From contig NZ_FOGB01000012.1 of assembly GCF_900111095.1 (NCBI RefSeq), forward strand, positions 62,799 to 126,798: DNA of 64,000 nucleotides, in the 5' to 3' direction. This DNA comes from Amphritea atlantica (GTDB lineage: Bacteria > Pseudomonadota > Gammaproteobacteria > Pseudomonadales > Balneatricaceae). Both the position numbers and the translations under genes were made by a program. Positions 24,139 through 34,589 of the stretch are shown one piece after another; the stretch's first letter is position 1, and each line of letters starts with the position of its first letter. The notes beneath the pieces were generated by a model that worked only from the letters and a program-made list of their open reading frames with translations, did not search any database and was not told the DNA's origin.

Positions 24139-24909
24139 CTAGCGAATGATGCCCCGACTGGAGGCTTTGAGTGAGTCCGACAACAGCTGAAGCTCTGGTG
24201 TTTCAGCCACCAGAGGATCGAGCTGAGCAATCGCCTCCTCCAGCTTCAGCCCCTGACGATAGATAATCTTATAAGCACGCTTGATATTCTGAATAGCCTC
24301 GGCAGAGAAACCACGTCGCCTCAGGCCTTCGGCATTAATACCGTGCGGCTGAGCGCTATTGCCATTAGACATAACAAAAGCAGGAATATCTTTCAGCACC
24401 ACACTGCCGGCACCGCACATACTGTGAGAACCGATCAGACAAAACTGATGCACCGCGGTGAAACCACCCAGAATAATGTAATCACCCAAATGGACATGCC
24501 CGGCCAGGGCACAGTTATTCGCCAGAATATTCTGGTCACCGACAACGCAGTCGTGAGCCACGTGAACATTCGCCATAAACAGATTATGGCTACCAATCAC
24601 GGTAATGCTATTGTCCTGGATGGTACCCCGGTGAACAGTACAGCCTTCACGGAAGACGTTATGATCCCCGATCAGCAGCTCTGTTGGCTCACCGTTATAC
24701 TTTTTATCCTGGCAGTCTTCACCAATACTGGCGAACTGATAGATATGGTTATGCGAACCGATTTTCGTCGGTCCCTTGATAACCACGTGAGAATGGATTT
24801 TAGTCCCGGGACCGACCTCTACATCGGGGCCGATAATGGTCCAGGGGCCCACCTCAACATCATCGGCCAGCCGGGCCGACGGATCTATAATGGCGCTGGA
24901 GTGGATCAA
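24139..24909 (-). CDS. lpxA: UDP-N-acetylglucosamine acyltransferase
   Basis: The protein has 256 residues with the repeated hexapeptides of a left-handed beta-helix through about residue 190 and a helical C-terminal domain. The catalytic histidine lies in the HDCVVGDQ/GHVHLGD region. It transfers 3-hydroxyacyl chains from ACP to UDP-GlcNAc, the first step of lipid A synthesis. It is 2 bases downstream of fabZ, which competes for the same hydroxyacyl-ACP. Confidence 0.97.
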   Translation of the reverse strand: MIHSSAIIDPSARLADDVEVGPWTIIGPDVEVGPGTKIHSHVVIKGPTKIGSHNHIYQFASIGEDCQDKKYNGEPTELLIGDHNVFREGCTVHRGTIQDNSITVIGSHNLFMANVHVAHDCVVGDQNILANNCALAGHVHLGDYIILGGFTAVHQFCLIGSHSMCGAGSVVLKDIPAFVMSNGNSAQPHGINAEGLRRRGFSAEAIQNIKRAYKIIYRQGLKLEEAIAQLDPLVAETPELQLLSDSLKASSRGIIR

Positions 24910-24911
24910 CT

Positions 24912-25352
24912 TTAAACCTTTCTATCTGCACAAAGAATAGTTGCTGAGCTTGCCAGCTCTCCATCAACTGTAGCACGAACATCAAATTTCCAGATACCCC
25001 GTTTTTCAGAAACGATGGTAGCTTCCAGCTGCAGTCTGTCTCCAGGCACTACCGGCCGCTTAAAACGGACCTTATCAGAACCAACAAAATAGTATATCGA
25101 GCCATCCTGCGGGGTTTTATCCATGGTTTTAAAGCCGAGAATTCCGGCAGCCTGCGCCATCGCTTCAACGATAAGCACCCCCGGCATGACCGGGTGGTCC
25201 GGGAAGTGACCATTAAAGAAGTCTTCATTCACGGTAACGTTCTTATAAGCGACGATCGATTCACCAGGTACCAACTCCACCACCCGGTCTACCAGGAGGA
25301 AAGGGTAACGGTGAGGTAAATATTTGCGGATCTCTTTTACATCCATCATCAT
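24912..25352 (-). CDS. fabZ: 3-hydroxyacyl-ACP dehydratase FabZ
   Basis: The protein has 146 residues. The hotdog-fold active site is [20 protein letters not shown], with catalytic His and Glu. It dehydrates 3-hydroxyacyl-ACP in fatty acid elongation. Three ATG codons in a row (25352, 25349, 25346) are possible starts; the first overlaps the lpxD stop as ATGA, which suggests coupling. Its position between lpxD and lpxA is the conserved lipid A arrangement. Confidence 0.97.
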   Translation of the reverse strand: MMMDVKEIRKYLPHRYPFLLVDRVVELVPGESIVAYKNVTVNEDFFNGHFPDHPVMPGVLIVEAMAQAAGILGFKTMDKTPQDGSIYYFVGSDKVRFKRPVVPGDRLQLEATIVSEKRGIWKFDVRATVDGELASSATILCADRKV

Positions 25353-26392
25353 TCAGGCTGACCTTCAGTATGCTGCTTTACAATATTTTCTAAACACTTA
25401 ACCCGACGAGACAGTTCATCCAACTGACGAAATCTCACCACATTACGTTTCCATTGCTGATGGGGTTCCATCACCGTCCCGGAAGAGAATACACCCGGTT
25501 GCAATATAGATTTACTGACCAGTGTCATCGCCGTGATATGTGTACCATCAGCGATCGTCAGATGCCCGGCAATGCCAACACCACCAGCGATAGTACAATT
25601 TTTCCCTATCCGGGCGCTACCTGCGATCGCGGTGCAGGCGGCAATTGCCGTATTATCACCGATATTGACGTTGTGACCGACCTGTATCTGGTTATCCAGT
25701 ATCACGCCATCTCCAATCACCGTATCATCCAGCGCGCCCCGGTCGACTGTTGTGCCGGCACCAATCTCGACCCGGTCACCCACCCGGACACTGCCCAACT
25801 GATGAATCTTAATCCATTCACCATTATTGTTAGCAAAACCAAATCCATCGGCTCCGATCACTGCACCACTGTGGATCACACACGACGCACCTAGCCTGAC
25901 CTCATGATAGAGGGTTACATTGGCTGCAATACGGGTATTTTCTCCGATCACGCAGTTGCTACCGATCACACTATTTGCACCAATCGTCACTCCAGAGCCG
26001 ATCTGTGCACCGTCGGCGATAACCACATTTGCGCCGATGGTCAGGTGATCACCCAGCAACGCAGTAGGACTGATCTGCGCCGCAGGACTAATTCCGCTGC
26101 CGGTCTCTGACAGGCCACAAAAAAGCGCGGTGGCTCTGGCATAGGCTATATATGGGTCGGCAACTACCAGCGCAATACCGGTCACATCGTCACGGTGTTC
26201 AGCCCGCACCAGCACAGCACCAGCCCTGCAAGAAGATAGCTGATGCTGATAACGACCACTATGTAAAAATGACAGCTGATGCTCTGTTGCCGATTGCAGC
26301 GTCCCTATGCCTTCTATCAGATGGTCAGAATCGACAGGCTCAGCCTCTAACAGGCTGGCCAGTTGCGATACGGTAAAAGGAGAATGAGCCAT
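25349..26392 (-). CDS. lpxD: UDP-3-O-(3-hydroxymyristoyl)glucosamine N-acyltransferase
   Basis: The protein has 347 residues. An N-terminal uridine-binding domain (about 1-100) is followed by many hexapeptide repeats and a C-terminal helix with [17 protein letters not shown]. The catalytic His region is [16 protein letters not shown]. It adds the N-linked acyl chain in lipid A synthesis. It is 7 bases after the skp-like gene and overlaps fabZ. Confidence 0.97.
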   Translation of the reverse strand: MAHSPFTVSQLASLLEAEPVDSDHLIEGIGTLQSATEHQLSFLHSGRYQHQLSSCRAGAVLVRAEHRDDVTGIALVVADPYIAYARATALFCGLSETGSGISPAAQISPTALLGDHLTIGANVVIADGAQIGSGVTIGANSVIGSNCVIGENTRIAANVTLYHEVRLGASCVIHSGAVIGADGFGFANNNGEWIKIHQLGSVRVGDRVEIGAGTTVDRGALDDTVIGDGVILDNQIQVGHNVNIGDNTAIAACTAIAGSARIGKNCTIAGGVGIAGHLTIADGTHITAMTLVSKSILQPGVFSSGTVMEPHQQWKRNVVRFRQLDELSRRVKCLENIVKQHTEGQPE

Positions 26393-26399
26393 CGACCGC

Positions 26400-26891
26400 T
26401 TACTGCTTATCCAGCAGCTCTACAACCTTTGCGGTAATATCCAGCTCTGGCTTGACATAGAAAGTAGCCTCTTTGCTGACGATCATATCATAGTCACCAG
26501 ACTCTATCAGGCTGCGAATCACAACATCCAGTTTCGGTCGCATCTGTTTCAGGAACTCTTCTTCACGCTGGCGCTGCTTCTGCTGCAGCGCCTGCCCCAG
26601 GCGCTGGTATTCGCCATAGGCTTTCTGGAACTGTACCCGCTGTTGATCCTGCACCTCTTTCGACTGAGTATCCTGGCCCTTTTTTATCTCATCCTGAATC
26701 TTTTTTACCTGGGCTTTCAGGTCTGACAACTGTTTCTGTTCACTGCTAAACTCTGAACTCAGTTTATCACGATAGGCTTCAGCCGCTTTGCTGTTCATAA
26801 GAGCCTGCTGCACACTGAGGGCTGCCACTTTTTCAGCCATGGCATTGAAGCTGAACACCAGTCCTACGATAAGTATCAGTGATCGAAACAT
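26400..26891 (-). CDS. skp: periplasmic chaperone Skp/OmpH
   Basis: The product has 163 residues from the ATG at 26891. A Sec signal peptide ends near FSFNAMA. The rest is a long amphipathic helical region rich in Lys, Gln and Glu (about 40-115), the tentacles of Skp, with conserved beta strands at both ends. It holds unfolded outer-membrane proteins for BamA. I prefer ATG 26891 to ATG 26897 because GGAG lies seven bases upstream of the former and only one base upstream of the latter. It sits directly downstream of bamA, its functional partner. Confidence 0.93.
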   Translation of the reverse strand: MFRSLILIVGLVFSFNAMAEKVAALSVQQALMNSKAAEAYRDKLSSEFSSEQKQLSDLKAQVKKIQDEIKKGQDTQSKEVQDQQRVQFQKAYGEYQRLGQALQQKQRQREEEFLKQMRPKLDVVIRSLIESGDYDMIVSKEATFYVKPELDITAKVVELLDKQ

Positions 26892-26902
26892 AGTCATTCT
26901 CC

Positions 26903-29209
26903 TTAGAAAGTTCGTCCAAGAGCAAATTCAAAGAATCGCTCGTCATCTGTATCTTTAGCATTCAACGCCTTAGACAGGGCAATAGAGATCGGTCCGATTG
27001 GCGTCAGCCAGCTGAAGCCAAAACCAGCAGTGTAACGCAGCTCATCCAGCTTGATGCCATTATCACAACCTGAACTTCCAACAGGACACTCCGTGAGGAA
27101 GACATTACCGGCATCGGCAAACAGCAGGGTCCGCATCGAACTGGAGTCTTTTATAAAGGGTACCGGGAAGATCAGCTCGGCGCTCATATCAATAGCGACA
27201 TTACCACCGAATGGATCATCTTTAGAATCACGAGGCCCCAGGGAGTTGGAGTCAAACCCACGAACAGAACTGAGACCACCGCTGTAATAGTTTTTAAAGA
27301 ATGGGTATTCGTTGTCGCCCAGTTTTCCGGCGAAGGCGAGGCGTCCACGCAAGGATCCGATCAACCCCTCGCTGTCTTCGCTCAGCGGGTAGTAGATACG
27401 CCCCTTATACTGCTCTTTATGGTAGGAAAGATCACTGCCGGGAACGCCTATCTCTATCGAAGCACTCTGCGAATACCCCTCGGTAGGGAAAATCTTCCGG
27501 TTCAGATGGTTATCACTCCAGCTAAGCTGGACGTTGAAAATATTAAAGCTGTCGCCTTCCAAATCTATATAGTCTGTTACTTCCTGTGAAACATCGTTCG
27601 AAGGCTTAACCTTGATCCCTTCGAAGTTAAAACCAAAGTTCAGCCGCTGATAGTCATCCATCGGGTAGCCGAAATTGACCCCGGCCCCCAGGGTATCGGT
27701 GGAATAGTTACTCACATTCTCTTCATCGTAATGTGTTTCACGGGAATAGATGTTATAGCCCCGGCTGACGCCATCAACGGTATAATAAGGCTCGACATAG
27801 CTAAACTTGTATTCGGTAATCGTATCACTCTGAGTGATACCAAAGCCGACACTGTTACCCGACCCCAGAAAGTTATCCTGTTCAACACTCAGATTGAGAA
27901 TCGCACCGCTGGTCTGTGAGAAGCCGACACTGGCAGAGAAGTTACCGGTATTGTCTTCAACAACACTGTATTCCAGATCCACCTGATCATCGGTACCGGG
28001 TACCGGTGCGGTTTCCACATTTACATCTTTAAAATAACCGGTCTGGGCAATACGCTGTTTGGAGCGCTCGATCGCTGCTGAAGAAACCAAACCACCTTCC
28101 ATCTGTGATATTGAGCGGCGAGCCACCACATCCGCAGTTTTTGTATTACCTTTTATAGCGATGCGACGCACATAAGTCTGTTTGCCCGGGGCGATAAAAA
28201 ACTGCAGATTAACGGTATTATCATCATTAATCTTAGGCACCGGGCTGACATTGGCAAACAGATAGCCTTTGTCGCCCAGCTTACGGACCAGCGCATCCTG
28301 AGACTCGGTCATTTCACGGCGGGAGAAGGTTGCCCCCTTAGCGACAGTGATCGCATCCAACAACTCCTGTTCATCCACCACCAGATCACCGGCAACGGTC
28401 ACATCGCCAACGGAAAATTTCTCACCCTCGGTCACACTGACCGTGATGAAAACGTGTTTCTTATCCGGTGACAACGAAACCTGAGACGAATCAATTGTAA
28501 AGTTGATATAGCCGCGGTCCAGATAATAGGAACGCAGACGCTCCAGATCGCCGGCCAGCTTTTCCCGGGCATACTTATCGGAGTCACTGAAAAAGTCCCA
28601 GAACCCGGGTAGTTTGAGGGAAAACTCATCTTTCAGCTCCTCATCGCTGAACACCGTATTGCCAACGATATTGACATGTTGGATGGTCGCTACCTTGCCT
28701 TCCTTGATATCAATATTCAGTGCCACACGGTTTTCAGACAGTGGCTCCACCTCTGCTTCTATCGCCGCACCATAGCGCCCCTGTCCTGCATACATGCGCA
28801 GCAGATCCTGACGAATTTTTTCCAGGGTTGCCCGCTTAAAGACATCCCCCTCGCGCAGGCCGTTCTGCTTCAGCCCCTCCAGCAACGCGTCATCTTCCAG
28901 CACCTTATTCCCTTCAAGGCGTATCAGACTGACGGCGGGACGCTCCTGAACCCTGACGATCAGCACATTGCCATCACGGGCGATGCGGATATCATCAAAA
29001 TAACCGGTGCGAAACACCCGACGGGTCGCCTCAGCAATCTCGCTCTGATCGACACTCTGCCCCGAGTCGATATCAAGATTTCGCAACACCAGGCCGGGTT
29101 CCACCCGTTGCAGCCCTTCCAGGCGCACATCTTCTACTGTGAATGATTGCGCACTAACAACCGCTGAAAACAGTGCCAGGGAAAAGAGAAGTCCGATTCT
29201 GATCTTCAT
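26903..29209 (-). CDS. bamA: outer membrane protein assembly factor BamA
   Basis: The protein has 768 residues. After a signal peptide (cleavage near VSAQS) come five POTRA domains to about residue 420 and then a 16-strand barrel. The barrel carries the conserved VRGF loop motif (SSVRGFDSNSLGPRD) and ends in the aromatic C-terminus FALGRTF. It inserts beta-barrel proteins in the outer membrane. It lies 28 bases after rseP and just before skp. The distance and direction suggest one long envelope operon. Confidence 0.98.
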   Translation of the reverse strand: MKIRIGLLFSLALFSAVVSAQSFTVEDVRLEGLQRVEPGLVLRNLDIDSGQSVDQSEIAEATRRVFRTGYFDDIRIARDGNVLIVRVQERPAVSLIRLEGNKVLEDDALLEGLKQNGLREGDVFKRATLEKIRQDLLRMYAGQGRYGAAIEAEVEPLSENRVALNIDIKEGKVATIQHVNIVGNTVFSDEELKDEFSLKLPGFWDFFSDSDKYAREKLAGDLERLRSYYLDRGYINFTIDSSQVSLSPDKKHVFITVSVTEGEKFSVGDVTVAGDLVVDEQELLDAITVAKGATFSRREMTESQDALVRKLGDKGYLFANVSPVPKINDDNTVNLQFFIAPGKQTYVRRIAIKGNTKTADVVARRSISQMEGGLVSSAAIERSKQRIAQTGYFKDVNVETAPVPGTDDQVDLEYSVVEDNTGNFSASVGFSQTSGAILNLSVEQDNFLGSGNSVGFGITQSDTITEYKFSYVEPYYTVDGVSRGYNIYSRETHYDEENVSNYSTDTLGAGVNFGYPMDDYQRLNFGFNFEGIKVKPSNDVSQEVTDYIDLEGDSFNIFNVQLSWSDNHLNRKIFPTEGYSQSASIEIGVPGSDLSYHKEQYKGRIYYPLSEDSEGLIGSLRGRLAFAGKLGDNEYPFFKNYYSGGLSSVRGFDSNSLGPRDSKDDPFGGNVAIDMSAELIFPVPFIKDSSSMRTLLFADAGNVFLTECPVGSSGCDNGIKLDELRYTAGFGFSWLTPIGPISIALSKALNAKDTDDERFFEFALGRTF

Positions 29210-29237
29210 GAACTGGTTCTTATATTGGATAGAAAAT

Positions 29238-30593
29238 TTAAAGTCGCATTAGATCATTAAAAATAGCGACGCCCATAAGCGAAAACAAAACTGCCATTCC
29301 GATTCTTAAGCCAATCATCTGCACCTTCTCAGAGACTGGCCTCCCCCGTAGCAGTTCTACTGAATAATACAGCAGATGCCCACCATCCAGCATGGGGATT
29401 GGTAACAGGTTAAGAATACCGAGACTGATACTCAGGTATGCCAGAAATCCGGCAAATGCCTCTACACCCGAAGCCGCAGAAGCGCCTGCCACTTTAGCAA
29501 TGGTTATCGGTCCACTCAAGTTTTTTACCGACAGAACCCCTTCCAGCATTTTCCAGATTGAATCAAGGGTTAGACTGATCATCTGCCAGGTTTGTGAAAA
29601 CGCTCTGCCAATCGATTCGAAAACACCGTAACGCACCTGCCGTAACATCTCGGGCGGCCATTTAACCGGCACAACACCCGCGCCAACATAGCCAACCACG
29701 CCCTCTGCTTCAGACTTTTCATCCGGAGTAACCGTTATACTGAGTCGCTGCCCCTCACGCTGCAACTCCAGCTCAAGCGCCCGACCGGGATTCTCACGAA
29801 TAATATCGACCAGTTGTCCCCACTCAGTCACCGGCTGATTATCGATTGCGACAACCCGGTCACCCGCAAGCAGACCCGCTCTTGCTGCCGCCCCTGTTTC
29901 CACCACCTGCCCAATAACAGCGGGGTGAACCGGCCGATAGGGCTGAATACCCAGTGCCGACAGAGGACTTTGCGTTTCCGGATTAAAATGCCAGTCAGTC
30001 AGACTCAACTGATAGCCCTGCGGCTGACCGCTCTGCCCCTTTCGGGCCGTCAACGGTACAGATATCGATTCACCGATATAGGTCGCCATCGCCAGATTAA
30101 TCTCATCCCAGGAATGGGTTTTCCGCCCGGCAACGGTGAGAATCTCATCGCCATGTTGCAACCCGGCCCGCTCCGCCACACTGCCTGCGGCAATACTGCC
30201 AATTACCGGTGCCACTTTTTCAACACCCGAAACCAGCATCGCCCAGTATACGACCACCGCAAACAGAAGATTGACCACAGGACCAGCCGCCACAATGGCG
30301 ATGCGCTGCAGGACAGGTTTGCGATTAAACGCCTGATCCTGCAGCTCAGGCTCAACTTCGGCTTCACGCTCATCCAGCATCGACACATAACCGCCGAGTG
30401 GAATCATGGCAATCACATATTCTGTATCGCGCCGGTCACGCCAGCAGACCAGCGGCTTACCGAAGCCGACAGAGAAACGTAAAACCTTGACACCACAACG
30501 CCTGGCCACCCAGAAGTGGCCATATTCATGGATGGTTACCAGAATCCCCAGGGTAACAATCAGTGCCAGTACCGTATTTATAATGTCCATCAT
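29238..30593 (-). CDS. rseP: RIP metalloprotease RseP
   Basis: The protein has 451 residues. The zinc site HEYGH is at residues 22-26 in the first membrane helix, two PDZ domains lie at about 125-290, and the third ligand is in the LDGGH motif near the C-terminus. It cuts anti-sigma factor RseA within the membrane to release sigma-E. It follows cdsA by 9 bases. In most gammaproteobacteria dxr sits between cdsA and rseP and is missing here. Confidence 0.97.
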   Translation of the reverse strand: MMDIINTVLALIVTLGILVTIHEYGHFWVARRCGVKVLRFSVGFGKPLVCWRDRRDTEYVIAMIPLGGYVSMLDEREAEVEPELQDQAFNRKPVLQRIAIVAAGPVVNLLFAVVVYWAMLVSGVEKVAPVIGSIAAGSVAERAGLQHGDEILTVAGRKTHSWDEINLAMATYIGESISVPLTARKGQSGQPQGYQLSLTDWHFNPETQSPLSALGIQPYRPVHPAVIGQVVETGAAARAGLLAGDRVVAIDNQPVTEWGQLVDIIRENPGRALELELQREGQRLSITVTPDEKSEAEGVVGYVGAGVVPVKWPPEMLRQVRYGVFESIGRAFSQTWQMISLTLDSIWKMLEGVLSVKNLSGPITIAKVAGASAASGVEAFAGFLAYLSISLGILNLLPIPMLDGGHLLYYSVELLRGRPVSEKVQMIGLRIGMAVLFSLMGVAIFNDLMRL

Positions 30594-30602
30594 TCCTCAG
30601 AA

Positions 30603-31415
30603 TCAGCCAACCGCTATCAGTTGCAGCCCCACGACAAACACTGGCGCAGCCGCGGTAATACTGTCGATACGATCCAGTATCCCCCCATGACCAGGCAGCA
30701 AGCGACTACTATCTTTAATACCCCGATGCCGTTTGAGCATACTTTCAAACAGATCACCCAGCACCGAAGCCAGCCCGGCAATCATCGCCATCAGCAACAG
30801 ATAGACTCCGGTTAGCAGATCAAGTTCAAGATAGAAAACAAAACAGAGCGATATCAGAGCACAGGAGGCCAGCCCACCCCACAGTCCGGCACGGGTTTTA
30901 CCCGGACTAACGTTGGGTGCCAGCTTAGCGTGCCCCCAGGTTTTACCAGCGAAATATGCACCGATATCAGCCCCCCAGACCAATAACAACAACATCAGCA
31001 ACAACACCCCGCCTCTGGGCAGGTGATGCAGACTGACCAGCGCCATCCAGCTGGAGGTCAACACCAGAACACCAATAAGAGCCCGCTGCCAGGTAGCTTG
31101 CCACCCCTTGGCCGAGGGGTAGCGCACAACCCAGTAGGCAGCCAGCCCCCAAAAGATAACAGCGACAGGAAGAACCCGGCCAAAAAGTGCATCCGGCGAA
31201 TAATAATTAAGGGCAGCCATCAGGGCTGCTATAAGAGAGGTATATGCAAAGCGCACGGCAGGAGCACTCAGAGCAGACAGATTAGCCCACTCCCAGGCAG
31301 CCAAAAGAATAATCGCCGCCACAAACAGTTTAAACACGTCAAAGCTGGAGAGGAAAAGCCCCGCCAAAACCAACGGTGCCAACAGGACAGCGGTCCAGAC
31401 CCTCTCTTTAAGCAT
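30603..31415 (-). CDS. cdsA: phosphatidate cytidylyltransferase
   Basis: The protein has 270 residues with about eight membrane helices and the family signature MLKRHRGIKDSS followed by LLPGHGGILDRID near the C-terminus. It makes CDP-diacylglycerol, the precursor of all phospholipids. It overlaps uppS by 8 bases. A second, more distant member of the family (ynbB) is encoded at 54490-55422. Confidence 0.97.
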   Translation of the reverse strand: MLKERVWTAVLLAPLVLAGLFLSSFDVFKLFVAAIILLAAWEWANLSALSAPAVRFAYTSLIAALMAALNYYSPDALFGRVLPVAVIFWGLAAYWVVRYPSAKGWQATWQRALIGVLVLTSSWMALVSLHHLPRGGVLLLMLLLLVWGADIGAYFAGKTWGHAKLAPNVSPGKTRAGLWGGLASCALISLCFVFYLELDLLTGVYLLLMAMIAGLASVLGDLFESMLKRHRGIKDSSRLLPGHGGILDRIDSITAAAPVFVVGLQLIAVG

Positions 31416-32184
31416 TATCAGCCTCTATCTGTTCACTGGTTTTACCAAAACGACGCTCCCGGGTTGCATAGCTTTGAATCGCGGCACCCAGAGCGTTTTT
31501 GTCGAAATCAGGCCACAGCAGATCACTGAAAAAATACTCACTGTAAGCCATCTGCCAGATCAGGAAGTTACTGATGCGCTGTTCTCCAGCGGTGCGGATA
31601 CACAGATCCGGGGGAGGCAGATCACTCAGGCACACCATCGAGCCAAGCAGTTCGGCATCCAGCTGTTCCGGGGTAAACTGTCCGTCAATACAACCCTGTG
31701 CAAAGCGTTTCGCCGCCTGAACAATATCCCACCGCCCCCCGTAGTTGGCAGCCACATTGACTATCAGCCCCGTATTAGCCGCCGTCAGCAGCTCGGCTTT
31801 ATCAATCTTCTTCTGCAACGAACTGCTGAAGCGACTCTTATCACCGATAACCCGCAAACGGATATTGTGCTTATGAAGTTTCTTCACCTCGCGATCAAGC
31901 GCCAGAGCAAATAACTCCATTAACCCTTTTACTTCGAGCGGGGGCCGTTGCCAGTTCTCGCTACTGAAAGCAAACAGCGTCAGCACTTCCACGCCCAGTT
32001 CAGCGCACCCCTGTACCACACTGCGGACGCTTTCTACACCGGCCCGGTGACCCGCCAGACTACCTTTTCCATGCTTTTTCGCCCACCGGTTATTGCCATC
32101 CATAATGATCGCAATATGTCGCGGGACAGACTTTCCCACAGGCAGGCTGAGCTGTAATTTTTCCGACATATCAGACGCCGGCAC
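31408..32184 (-). CDS. uppS: undecaprenyl diphosphate synthase
   Basis: The protein has 258 residues. The catalytic aspartate is in HIAIIMDGNNRWAKKHG, and the C-terminal RTAGEQRISNFLIWQ motif binds isopentenyl diphosphate. It makes the C55 carrier lipid for peptidoglycan and O-antigen. The first ATG at 32184 is used; a second in-frame ATG at 32169 is possible. The carrier-lipid theme recurs in the DUF368 gene of the same strand. Confidence 0.97.
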   Translation of the reverse strand: MPASDMSEKLQLSLPVGKSVPRHIAIIMDGNNRWAKKHGKGSLAGHRAGVESVRSVVQGCAELGVEVLTLFAFSSENWQRPPLEVKGLMELFALALDREVKKLHKHNIRLRVIGDKSRFSSSLQKKIDKAELLTAANTGLIVNVAANYGGRWDIVQAAKRFAQGCIDGQFTPEQLDAELLGSMVCLSDLPPPDLCIRTAGEQRISNFLIWQMAYSEYFFSDLLWPDFDKNALGAAIQSYATRERRFGKTSEQIEADNA

Positions 32185-32214
32185 ACCCTAACAGAGGTTA
32201 CCGGCTATTCCCTA

Positions 32215-32772
32215 TTAAATTTCCATCAGGTCCGCTTCTTTATCCTGAAGCAGTTGGTCAACCTCAGCGATAAATTTATCGGTCAGCTTCTGAATCTGAT
32301 CTTCACCACGACGGGCATCGTCTTCAGTGATCTCTTTTTCTTTCAGCAGATCTTTAATATCGCCATTGGCATCGCGGCGGATATTACGAATCGATACACG
32401 ACCATTTTCAGCTTCCTGACGAGCCTGACGGATATACCCTTTACGGGTTTCTTCGGTCAGCGCAGGCATAGGCACACGAATCACTGCGCCTGCTGTAGAG
32501 GGGTTCAGGCCCAGATCAGATTTCATAATCGCCTTTTCAATATCGGGAACAAGATTGGATTCCCATGGGGAGATCGACAGCGTCCGACCATCCTCAACAC
32601 TGATATTGGCTACCTGACTCAGCGGCACAGCTGAACCGTAATAATTCACATGTACGGTTTCCAGAATACTCGGATGCGCCCGACCTGTTCGAATCTTCTT
32701 CAGGTTTGTGGCCAGAGCTTCCAGACTTTTACCCATTCGATCCTGGGCATCCTGAGCGATCTCATTCAGCAT
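32215..32772 (-). CDS. frr: ribosome recycling factor
   Basis: The protein has 185 residues, the family length. Signature sequences are [28 protein letters not shown] and [17 protein letters not shown]. With EF-G it splits post-termination ribosomes. It overlaps the pyrH stop by 11 bases, and uppS starts 30 bases further on. Confidence 0.98.
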   Translation of the reverse strand: MLNEIAQDAQDRMGKSLEALATNLKKIRTGRAHPSILETVHVNYYGSAVPLSQVANISVEDGRTLSISPWESNLVPDIEKAIMKSDLGLNPSTAGAVIRVPMPALTEETRKGYIRQARQEAENGRVSIRNIRRDANGDIKDLLKEKEITEDDARRGEDQIQKLTDKFIAEVDQLLQDKEADLMEI

Positions 32773-33520
32773 ATATATCTCCTACCGTCTCATTATTATC
32801 GATGACGGTTCCCTCGTCGCTACCAACAATCAGGTTGGCTAACGCACCTGGTTTGTTCATATTGAAAACCCGGACCGGCATATCATGGTCACGAGCCAGA
32901 CAGATTGCAGTCAGATCCATGACGCCCAGCTGCTTATCCAGCGCTTCATCAAATGTCAGATGCAGATAGCGCTTGGCAGAAGGGTCCTTCATTGGATCTG
33001 CGGTATACACACCATCAACCTTGGTGGCTTTTATTACCACATCAGCATCGATTTCGATGCCCCGCAGACATGCGGCAGAGTCTGTAGTAAAAAACGGGTT
33101 ACCGGTACCCGCAGAAAAAATCACAACATCACCCTGATTCAGGTAACGGACCGCATTACGGCGATCATAATCATCCACCACACCGCGCATCGGTATGGCA
33201 GACATTACACGGGTAGCAATATTACAACGTTCCAGCGCATCACGCATCGCTAATGCATTCATCACTGTTGCCAGCATCCCCATGTGGTCTCCGGTCACCC
33301 GGTCAAGGCCCGCTGCACTGAGTGCCGCACCACGGAACAGGTTACCACCACCAATAACCATACCGACCTGAACACCTATACCGACCAGTTGACCTATCTC
33401 CAGCGCCATCCGGTTCAGCACCTTAGGATCGATGCCGAAATTTGCTTCACCCATCAGGGCTTCGCCACTTAATTTGAGCAGTATACGTTTATATTTGGAA
33501 TGTTTATTTGAGGCAGGCAT
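32762..33520 (-). CDS. pyrH: UMP kinase
   Basis: The product has 252 residues from the ATG at 33520. Motifs of the amino acid kinase fold are [23 protein letters not shown] and the [15 protein letters not shown] region. It phosphorylates UMP to UDP. The frame stays open to 33583, but ATG 33520 gives the usual short N-terminus and has GGAG nine bases upstream. It overlaps frr by 11 bases and is separated from tsf by a hairpin. Confidence 0.96.
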   Translation of the reverse strand: MPASNKHSKYKRILLKLSGEALMGEANFGIDPKVLNRMALEIGQLVGIGVQVGMVIGGGNLFRGAALSAAGLDRVTGDHMGMLATVMNALAMRDALERCNIATRVMSAIPMRGVVDDYDRRNAVRYLNQGDVVIFSAGTGNPFFTTDSAACLRGIEIDADVVIKATKVDGVYTADPMKDPSAKRYLHLTFDEALDKQLGVMDLTAICLARDHDMPVRVFNMNKPGALANLIVGSDEGTVIDNNETVGDIYAE

Positions 33521-33572
33521 CGGTATCGTCTCCACCCGGACTGAGTTCGCACCAGTGTAACAAGAAAGAAAT

Positions 33573-33603
33573 AGATTGCGCACCCAGAACAGGCGCGCAA
33601 TCT
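33573..33603 (-). terminator. probable intrinsic terminator after tsf
   Basis: A 9-base-pair stem, AGATTGCGC (33573-33581) with GCGCAATCT (33595-33603), has a 13-base loop and is followed on the minus strand by the T-rich stretch ATTTCTTTCTTG. The loop is long and the T tract broken, so termination may be partial, with pyrH still read from upstream. Confidence 0.6.
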
Positions 33604-33618
33604 GCGCAGGATCAGTGT

Positions 33619-34479
33619 TTAACCTTTCAACTGCTCAGCAACTTCAGCAGCGAAGTCTTTATGCTCGACCTCGACACCTTCACCTACTGCAATACGGATG
33701 AAAGATGCAACAGAAGCGCCCGCATCTTTAACCAACTGACCCACTTTAACATCGGGGTTTTTAACGAATGGCTGTTCAACCAGGCTGTTTTCTGCCAGGA
33801 ATTTGTTGATACGTCCAACAACCATCTTTTCTGCGATCTCTGCAGGCTTGCTAGCCATATCAGGCTGAGCCAGAATGATCTCTTTCTCTTTCGCAACAAC
33901 ATCAGCAGGCATATCTTCTTTGCTAACCACTTGCGGATTAACAGCAGTAACATGCATTGCGACATCTTTAGCCAGCTCAGCATCGCCACCGTTCAGGGCA
34001 ACAATGGCCGCCAGAGTACCAGTACCGTGAACGTAAGCAGCGACCGTTTCGCCTTCAACAATGAAAACACGACGTACGCCGATATTCTCACCGATCTTCT
34101 GTACCAGCGCATCACGAACATCAGTCAGTTCACCAGCCATCAGTGCGGCAACGTCTGTCTGCTTGTCAGCAAAAGCTTTTTCCAGAACCGTTTGAGTAAA
34201 GGCCAGGAAGTTGTCATCACGAGCAGCAAAGTCAGTTTCAGAGTTAACTTCAACTGCAACGGCATAGCTGCTGTCATCAGCAACTTTAACCGCAACAACA
34301 CCCTCAGCTGCAGTACGACCAGCCTTTTTAGCCGCTTTCATACCTGATGCTTTACGCAGCTCTTCGATCGCCTTATCCACATCGCCATCAGCAGCAGCCA
34401 GCGCTTTCTTACACTCCATCATACCCAGACCGGTACGATCGCGCAGTTCTTTTACCTGCTTAGCGGAGAAGTTTGCCAT
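33619..34479 (-). CDS. tsf: elongation factor Ts
   Basis: The protein has 286 residues. The N-terminal UBA-like module has [19 protein letters not shown], and the core has the conserved [18 protein letters not shown] region. It exchanges GDP on EF-Tu. The pairing with rpsB upstream is universal in proteobacteria; a strong hairpin lies between them. Confidence 0.98.
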   Translation of the reverse strand: MANFSAKQVKELRDRTGLGMMECKKALAAADGDVDKAIEELRKASGMKAAKKAGRTAAEGVVAVKVADDSSYAVAVEVNSETDFAARDDNFLAFTQTVLEKAFADKQTDVAALMAGELTDVRDALVQKIGENIGVRRVFIVEGETVAAYVHGTGTLAAIVALNGGDAELAKDVAMHVTAVNPQVVSKEDMPADVVAKEKEIILAQPDMASKPAEIAEKMVVGRINKFLAENSLVEQPFVKNPDVKVGQLVKDAGASVASFIRIAVGEGVEVEHKDFAAEVAEQLKG

Positions 34480-34518
34480 TTGGTTTTACCCCATTAACAA
34501 TCTATTGATTCAAATTCA

Positions 34519-34544
34519 AAAAAAGGGGAGCAACTCAGCTCCCC
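34519..34544 (-). terminator. intrinsic terminator or attenuator between rpsB and tsf
   Basis: Stem GGGGAGC (34525-34531) pairs with GCTCCCC (34538-34544) around a 6-base loop. On the minus strand it is followed by seven T. It would reduce tsf transcription relative to rpsB. Confidence 0.85.
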
Positions 34545-34589
34545 CTCCCGCGTGTCTGAATAGTCTATCCAAACCGCTTGACAGTCTGA

